A stretch of DNA of 64,000 nt, from assembly GCA_009760855.2 (NCBI GenBank), contig WPIO01000004.1:4644001-4708000 (forward strand). The letters run 5' to 3'. Every line of letters begins with the position of its first letter. Within the stretch, counting starts at the first letter, position 1. Below, piece after piece: positions 58,401-64,000 of this stretch. The stretch is from Cristatella mucedo. Its lineage: Eukaryota > Bryozoa > Phylactolaemata > Cristatellidae. The notes under the pieces are model-generated. The model ran no database searches. It was not told the origin of the DNA and was given only the letters and a program-made list of their open reading frames with translations. The position numbers were made by a program, and so were the translations under genes.

Positions 58401-59079
58401 GGAGCCAACTCGGGAGTTCATTGCAGCCTTTCTATTGGTAGCATTCGTTTTAAGCGTTGCAATTGGAGAATAAGACACGACAAGTGTTTTTTATTAGCTG
58501 GATGCTAATGGCTGAGCTGCATTTCAGAGTATCCTTGAACTTGTTCGGGGGGGGGGTGGGTGGGGGCAAGGCAATGCGTGCATTAGGAAGGGTTGGCAGA
58601 TTTAATTTCAATATTCTACTGCATCGTTTGATAGTGCAGCGCCGTCATGGTTATCCGGGGGCTCTGAAGTCAAGCGAGGGGGCCTGACAAGGGTCTCTTG
58701 TAGATTTTGAACACACGAGCAATTGATAACGCACGCTGCCCCTGGCTCAGCGTGTGTTGACTTTCTTGTTGGGATTCTTGCTGAGGCGTGAAGTTCTTGC
58801 ATGAAGAAACTGGCTGCTTTGTGTTAACCTTCACCTTTGCCTTCACCGGCTCATCGCTTGCAAATGCACGAGTCAGCTCTTGTTCTTATGCGATCTGCAG
58901 GGTCTTATATGGGCAGATTTGCCCTATGAAAGCTTCCCTGAGACTTGCATATCATACCACCAGCATAAATATTGCTAGAGGTGTACCTGAGAAATTGTGC
59001 CAGTCTGGTGCCCGATCGGCTGCTTGTACCATATTGCCTGCTGCAGTCACCGTGCTGCAGCTTGAAATATAAATCTAAA
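58401..59079. other. ARFGEF intron 2 stretch
   Basis: A poly-G run lies at about 58547-58562. No exon recognised. Confidence 0.5.
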
Positions 59080-59215
59080 TAAATATAATTCGTTTGGATA
59101 GCGCCCTACGAGAACTTAGTCTCTATCCTGGTTCTTAACATGTGCAGCAGGGCTCGAGCCTACAACTTTGGTTTTCAAGGGCAAGCACCTTACCCCTTTT
59201 CACACAATCTCGGAG
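59080..59215 (-). mobile_element. tRNA-derived SINE, type 1, antisense
   Basis: TAGCGCCCTACGAGAACTTA, CAGGGCTCGAGCCTACAAC and CAAGGGCAAGCACCTTA. Confidence 0.82.
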
Positions 59216-59645
59216 GTAATTGGTGGATTGCTTGGGAGTCGAATGACATGACCGCTGACTTGGTAGCCTCTGGATTGCTGTGTTTCTCTTACGATAGTCG
59301 TCAATGACAAATTCTCTACATGCTGTCAGCATCTTTAACGATACGAGCTCTAGCACAGTGTTGCATACATCTTTCAAAGCTTGACATTTGGTTTCAGTAT
59401 CGAGTGGAGGGGGTTCCATCATGCATTCCTTGACCAGCTGGTTCTGTGCTGTTCTGAGAATGATTAGTTTATCAAATTGTTGAGTGTTGTAGTTCCATAG
59501 GGCAGGTTGCTAGCTGCAATTGTCCCTGCTCGGATGTCCTCTTCAGCTTTCTTATGGGTTCTGGTGATAGTGTCAGTAACAAGTACAAGTGCACATCAGC
59601 TGATTCAACAGCATCATCATATAGCAGCTGAAGAGCCTTAATAAG
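59200..59645 (-). pseudogene. coding-like relic of unknown gene
   Basis: The minus-strand frame from 59645 reads ALQLLYDDAVESADVHLYLL and EPIRKLKRTSEQGQLQLA to about 59480. It then shifts phase and continues LIILRTAQNQLVKECMMEP, LKDVCNTVLELVSLKMLTAC and REFVIDDYRKRNTAIQ to about 59200. It is flanked by a LINE tail and a SINE, lies antisense in ARFGEF intron 2, and has one frameshift. Possibly a retrocopy or a fragment of an unknown transposon. No family recognised. Confidence 0.35.
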
Positions 59646-61015
59646 AATAGTGATAGTGCATTTATTAAGCACCCTCAGAGAATTCAGTCTCTTTCTTGGT
59701 GCTTTACATATGCTGTAAAGGAAGCATAATGTAATGGTAAGTGGTAGCGTCCAGATGTCTGCATGTAAATACGGTTCGTGGCAGCATGTGTCAGCATGCA
59801 TAAGCACACACAAGACAAATCACTAGGACCCAGCAATTGCTGTGATGAACAGGCACGTTTTTAGCTTCTACTTAAACGTCAAGTCAAGTGGTGTCATGAC
59901 GTCAGTCAGGAGTGAGTTCCAGGCATTGGGAGCCTACGAACTAAAGGCAGGGTCTGCGAGGCATTTGAGGTTGGTTCGAGGCATAGCTAAATGATTTGAG
60001 CCAGAAAACCAGGTAGTACGGTGCCTAGCGTGGTGGGCAGTAGTTCTGATAGGTGGGCTGGAGCCAGTGTGTGAAGGTACCTACAAGTGAATGAAAGAAC
60101 TTGGAAGTTGCTACGCTGCTTGATTGGGAGACACTGTAGGTCAGCGAGAAGTGGTGTGATGTGGCAAGTGAGACACTCACGACAGACGAGCCTAGCTGTA
60201 GTTTTGCAACAACTGTAAGCGCTGATTGCACAGTCCAAGCCATGAAACAGTGAGTTACAGAAGTCGAGACGGGATGTCACAAATGCATGGACCAATTTTT
60301 ATGCAGTATCCCTGTCTAAGCAGGCCCCGAATTTTAGCACTAATACGTAGCTGAAAATAGGCAGGCTTGAGTTTAGAGCTGATTTAGGTATTCTAGTGAA
60401 ATGTTATTTTGGAAATGAATATAGATTTCTTGCAGATGTTAACGAGATGTGCTGGCTGAGCTGATTTTGAGCCTTAAGGTGTCCAGTTTTTGATTCGCTA
60501 GGTTTGCCCATTAAGAGTAAGTTGGTTTTATTGTCGTTCAATTTGAGAAAGTTGGCTGCCAATCAAGTGTGGATGTCAGCAACGCGCGTGCAGCAAGGGA
60601 GTTAAGAGTTTGACGTGCTGTAGGGCTGGGAGGGATTAAAGCACAAGTAACAGCAGTGTGTCATCTGCATAGAATTGAAAGCCTGAATTGTGGTTGGCAA
60701 TCACATCTGCTGGAGGGAGAGTATAAATTCTTAGAAGAAGCCGACCAAGAGCAGACCCTGAGGCATTCTGTACTTTAGTTGTTCTTAGGATGATCTTTGC
60801 CCGTTGACATCAATACTCTGGAATCTCCCACTTGCTAGGATCTAAACCAATGAAGCCAATGCCTGTAATGCCCAGGCGAGATAATAGGTGCTTGAGGAAG
60901 ACTTGGTGATCAATTGTATCAAATGCTGCCGAAAGATCTAGTACAACGAGCAGAGAGACTTTGCATAAGTCTGTATTCCTGAGAAGGTCTTCGAGGCTAT
61001 CTCTCCTGCTTGGAG
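59645..61015 (-). mobile_element. LINE family A copy, antisense, decayed
   Basis: From the hairpin tail (59665-59720) through DRAFSS-, LVHAFVTSRLDFCNSLFHGL and the RT core to LLVVLDLSAAFDTIDHQVFL near 60850. The frame is lost in many places. 5' end at about 61015. Confidence 0.87.
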
Positions 61016-61135
61016 TGTACAATACGGAATGCCTGCTGCAGGATTCGAACCCTCGACACGGGTCGTGCGTTCATATCTAGCTTTGGGGATGGCTACTGCT
61101 TGGGTTTAGCCAGTCAAGCCATATCCAATAAGAGA
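61015..61135 (-). mobile_element. tRNA-derived SINE, type 3 candidate
   Basis: On the minus strand TGGCTTGACTGGCTAAAC (A-box-like) is followed 60 bases on by GAGGGTTCGAATCCTGC (B box) and CAGGCATTCCGTATTG. No second copy seen, so it may be a decayed tRNA pseudogene. Confidence 0.5.
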
Positions 61136-62000
61136 ATCACCCCACTCTGCTCTGTGTTCTAACCAAACACACGGTATTGTCATCGTCGTTTTTGTGACTT
61201 TAGCTGCTTGGGCATTCTGTTACGTGGCTGGCTGCTTAAACTGTAGCTTTGAACGGTGGGTTCTCCTGAATTAAGGAGTGCTGTTGTTGAATTATGGATC
61301 ATAAGGGTTGGAAAGAAGAAATTGGGTAATTGAAGACTTCGCCTACCTTGTTATAGCTATGCAAGTGAGAATACCCAGATTTGTTCCATTTACAACAAAA
61401 GTAATGGTTGTTTGGACATAGCATTAACCATAATATGTCTGAGGTCTGCAAATCGTGTGCATTGTACTCACAAATCTATTTCCCTGATCTGCCAAAGGGC
61501 GGGTCTCGTGACTGTCCGAAAACTGCTGAATGGAAGTCATAGATGGCCTGTCTCTGCACAGGTTTGGCTGTAGGTGTCATTCCTATCAACCTCCTGACCT
61601 TGCCCCTTGTGCTGCGTTTAAAGTACTTAAAAAAACTTGCTGCAGAGCCGAGATGTGAGAGATAGAGAAATGAAGGGTAGACATAGAGAGGAGAGAGGCA
61701 AAGAGAGAGGCAGAGACAGAGTGAGTGATCAAGAATGAAAGAGAAGGCAAGACTGGCAGATAAAAATATGTGTTAATGTGTTTGTGTAGCTCATTGAACC
61801 AGATCACTCATGGTGGGTACTCATTATACCGATTTCTTAAGGGTTCTGCACCAATTTATCAGTAGGCGTACATAACCATGGACTTACACCTCACTGAAAC
61901 TTACTAATATCGCAACTGAACTCGGCTGTGTAATGTATTATCTGTAAATGCATATAAAGTATGAGTCAATTTTTAATTTTCCAAATCTCGGACTGAGCTG
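61136..62000. other. ARFGEF intron 2 stretch
   Basis: A GAGAGA-rich patch lies at about 61660-61745. Nothing else recognised. Confidence 0.5.
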
Positions 62001-62660
62001 GTTTTGTGCTGGAGAATCGTCTGGGGTGCATTCAATTCTTAAGCGACTTATAGTATGCATTCGATTGCCTACAGACTTCTCACACAACAAAGGAAAAAGT
62101 GAGAGGCATAGCTGAATCTCGAAGGGAGTAAATGTAGTAAATAAAAGTAGCAACTTCGGACAGCTGAAAAGGAAGTGCCATTTTTAACTGCAAGAGAGGA
62201 TATATGGTTGTAGCACAAGAACTTGAAGTAGTTCTGTAGTCTAGGATAGCACAAGAAGCTCCAGTCGTCAACAACCTAATTGAATGAAAGGTACCGATAC
62301 CTCTTTATTGTTGTGAGAGGACCTGAGGTCAGGAGGTGTCTGGCGAGCTAAGCCGAGGTGTACCTTATAGGTCACAACAAGAAATTTGCTCGTGTTTGCT
62401 GATCAGTTAGTTGCAGCTGTAGTTCCTTTAGCGAATGATCACATGATAGAGCTCCCTCGATTTATAGATTGAACTAGCAGCTGTGTGTTTCTGCAGCTGT
62501 AAATGTTTAATGCCATCTTCAGCAGTCCTGCCGATATTGAGTTTCAGTAGTCTGGCCACGAGAAATACTAGGGAGCTGGTGCAATCTTTGGCTACCCATT
62601 TCAGTAAGTGATCCCTAACTTTGGATAGTGATCGAACAACTAGTAGGCTGCCTCAATAGT
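62001..62660 (-). mobile_element. LINE family B fragment, antisense, old
   Basis: The minus strand keeps LCEKSVGNRMHTISRLRIEC and NGTSFSAVRSCYFY, then fainter matches (GAGGACCTGAGGTC, CTGATCAGTTAGTTGCAG). Strongly diverged. Confidence 0.7.
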
Positions 62661-62944
62661 CGTACATGTGCCTATGTAAATATTCTAAACCGTGGCACTA
62701 CTAGACCAACAACCAACATGTCCCACTGTCTTGTGTGTGTCTGATATCGATTCCTTATGCTACTTGTATTTCTTGGTATGTTCTCTTCTACTCCAAAAAA
62801 TGAGTGAATTTTGCTTGGTATTGGAAAGCATGATGAGCTATTCGGGCATAAGCACTGTAAACCAGGAATATCTGTGGATGTCGGACCGAAAAGCAGCAGC
62901 AGCAGATGCTCATATTCCATTCAGCAGGCAAGAAACAATTGCTT

Positions 62945-63010
62945 ACTGCAAGTCGGCAGGGGGACTCCTGTGGCTCTTCTTCGACTATATAAATGAGTCT
63001 GTTGAATGAG
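62945..63010 (+). mobile_element. type-2 SINE tail remnant
   Basis: TGTGGCTCTTCTTCGACTA and TATAAATGAGTCTGTTGAAT resemble the type-2 3' end. Confidence 0.45.
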
Positions 63011-63265
63011 CTATTATACCACTATTTATAAAATGTAATTCAACAGATAGCTTATAAGGGGACGATAACTTGCTATTGCTGTCTGCTCATGAGCGCCATG
63101 TCACAAGCTACACCATCTTGCTTTGTACTACGCCGTCTTGCTTTGTACTCTGTCAACTGCTTAATTCGTGATCGTTTTCTTTTCTTTTTCCAGTTTGTCC
63201 CGCATATCCCAATCTTTGCTGTGCATGTGCGGTGCCTTTAAACGAGTACTCAATTTACATCGTAG

Positions 63266-63404
63266 GGATGAAGCAGATTCGGGCACGCTGCCCATTCCAC
63301 GCGAAGGTATCCTTATACAGGCCGACAAGTATTTCTTGCCATTTGAGCTGGCATGCCAGTCAAAGTGTGCGAGGATTGTCAGCGCTGCATTGGACTGCCT
63401 ACAG
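63266..63404 (+). CDS. ARFGEF1: ARFGEF exon 3 (DCB region)
   Basis: The acceptor TTTACATCGTAG precedes a 139-base exon that enters in phase 2 and leaves in phase 0 at CTACAG|GTACGA. The peptide reads [15 protein letters not shown], then [16 protein letters not shown] and [12 protein letters not shown]. The [15 protein letters not shown] block is nearly invariant in BIG1/BIG2 orthologues. About 6.8 kb of intron separates it from exon 2. The intervening linker is shorter than in vertebrates, or one small exon was missed. Further exons lie beyond 64000; the next frame-compatible exon was not found by 64000. Confidence 0.93.
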
Positions 63405-64000
63405 GTACGAGATCTCTTCGCGCTGCGCTGACAGTGCACCTTTCATGCAAAAGCAGGAGGCTCTTTTGATGCAATCAGAGAGCGTCTTGTGCAATTGCCA
63501 AACGTTGATTCTTGTGGCACTAAAAAAAACGCCAAGCTGATGTCGCTAGTGGTGGCATTCTCTGCACTTGATCGTTGTTGCTGGCAATATGATTGGCCTC
63601 TTTCTAAGATTAGCTTTACCGTTGGCATGCAGCAACTTTGCATTGTGATTTAACACCGTGGGACATCTTGAAGAGTAGGCACTGTTGTAGTGCTCATGCC
63701 AGCTCATATGCCCAAACCATTCCTTGGAAAATTTATTAAATTAGTGCTGTGTCCCCACATGCAACTTCGCGAGGGACTTGCATTTGTTTAGCTTCATTTA
63801 ATGTGCTTTTGCTTTGCTTCCAGAGAGTTTAGCTGCCCATAGCAAGCACAGCCACAACCTAGCCGCTATTCAAGCTGCTGCTGCTGTGAAAGCCCTGTGG
63901 TACCTGCTTGTACAAGTACCAAAAGTATTCAAGCTGCTCCCTCTATTGCCAAGGTGAATTTTGAATTACCCAATCCGGAGGTGCTTGCATCAAAACCATA
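63405..64000. other. ARFGEF intron 3, start
   Basis: Follows the exon 3 donor. A frame after CTTTGCTTCCAG (63823) is alanine-rich, but in the phase required after exon 3 it hits TAG at once, so it is not taken as an exon. Confidence 0.5.

Noticed and set aside
63823-63955. Alanine-rich frame after a good acceptor, as a possible ARFGEF exon 4
   Set aside because: In the phase required after exon 3 it begins AGA GTT TAG, and the peptide does not match the BIG1/BIG2 continuation.

Overview
This is a gene-sparse, repeat-dense stretch of animal nuclear DNA. Coding exons are short and separated by introns of many kilobases with GT-AG borders. Most remaining bases belong to non-LTR retrotransposons, tRNA-derived SINEs, DNA-transposon remnants and microsatellites. 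The two recognisable genes are metazoan-type. The repeats (two CR1/L2-like LINE families, several SINE families sharing a LINE-type 3' tail, a decayed Ty3/Gypsy element and a SPIN-like hAT fragment) suggest an invertebrate, perhaps a spiralian such as a flatworm or mollusc. I cannot name the species.

Layout: (1) Positions 1-10127 hold antisense LINE copies, SINEs and one 15-bp-repeat MITE; I found no gene there. (2) A minus-strand gene of the RADIL/RASIP1/afadin family occupies 37514 down to 10128 and runs off beyond its last visible donor. Its first three coding exons have matching phases: 37514-37386, 19471-19276 and 12140-10128. They encode an afadin-like N-terminus, a first Ras-association (RA) domain split over exons 2 and 3, a second RA domain, an FHA domain and the start of a DIL domain. 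Exon 3 carries one apparent single-base frameshift in a G5 run. The upstream region is GC-rich and is probably the promoter/5'UTR. (3) The 17.9-kb intron 1 is packed with LINEs, SINEs and a Gypsy relic. It also holds several minus-strand coding-like frames with good splice signals that I could not identify. (4) Positions 38.3-56.0 kb are mostly intergenic, with repeats, a SPIN-like element, GC-rich patches and one candidate terminal exon. (5) A plus-strand ARFGEF1/2 (BIG1/BIG2) gene starts at 56150 behind a compact promoter. Its exons 56150-56273, 56459-56489 and 63266-63404 join in phase and encode the N-terminal DCB region; the rest lies to the right.

The two genes are transcribed divergently, about 18.6 kb apart. 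Both products act with small GTPases: RADIL/afadin proteins bind Ras/Rap GTPases at adhesion sites and the BIG proteins activate ARFs at the trans-Golgi. Nothing here shows co-regulation. Splice joins, domain calls and repeat families rest on reading the sequence and on remembered family features; no search was run.
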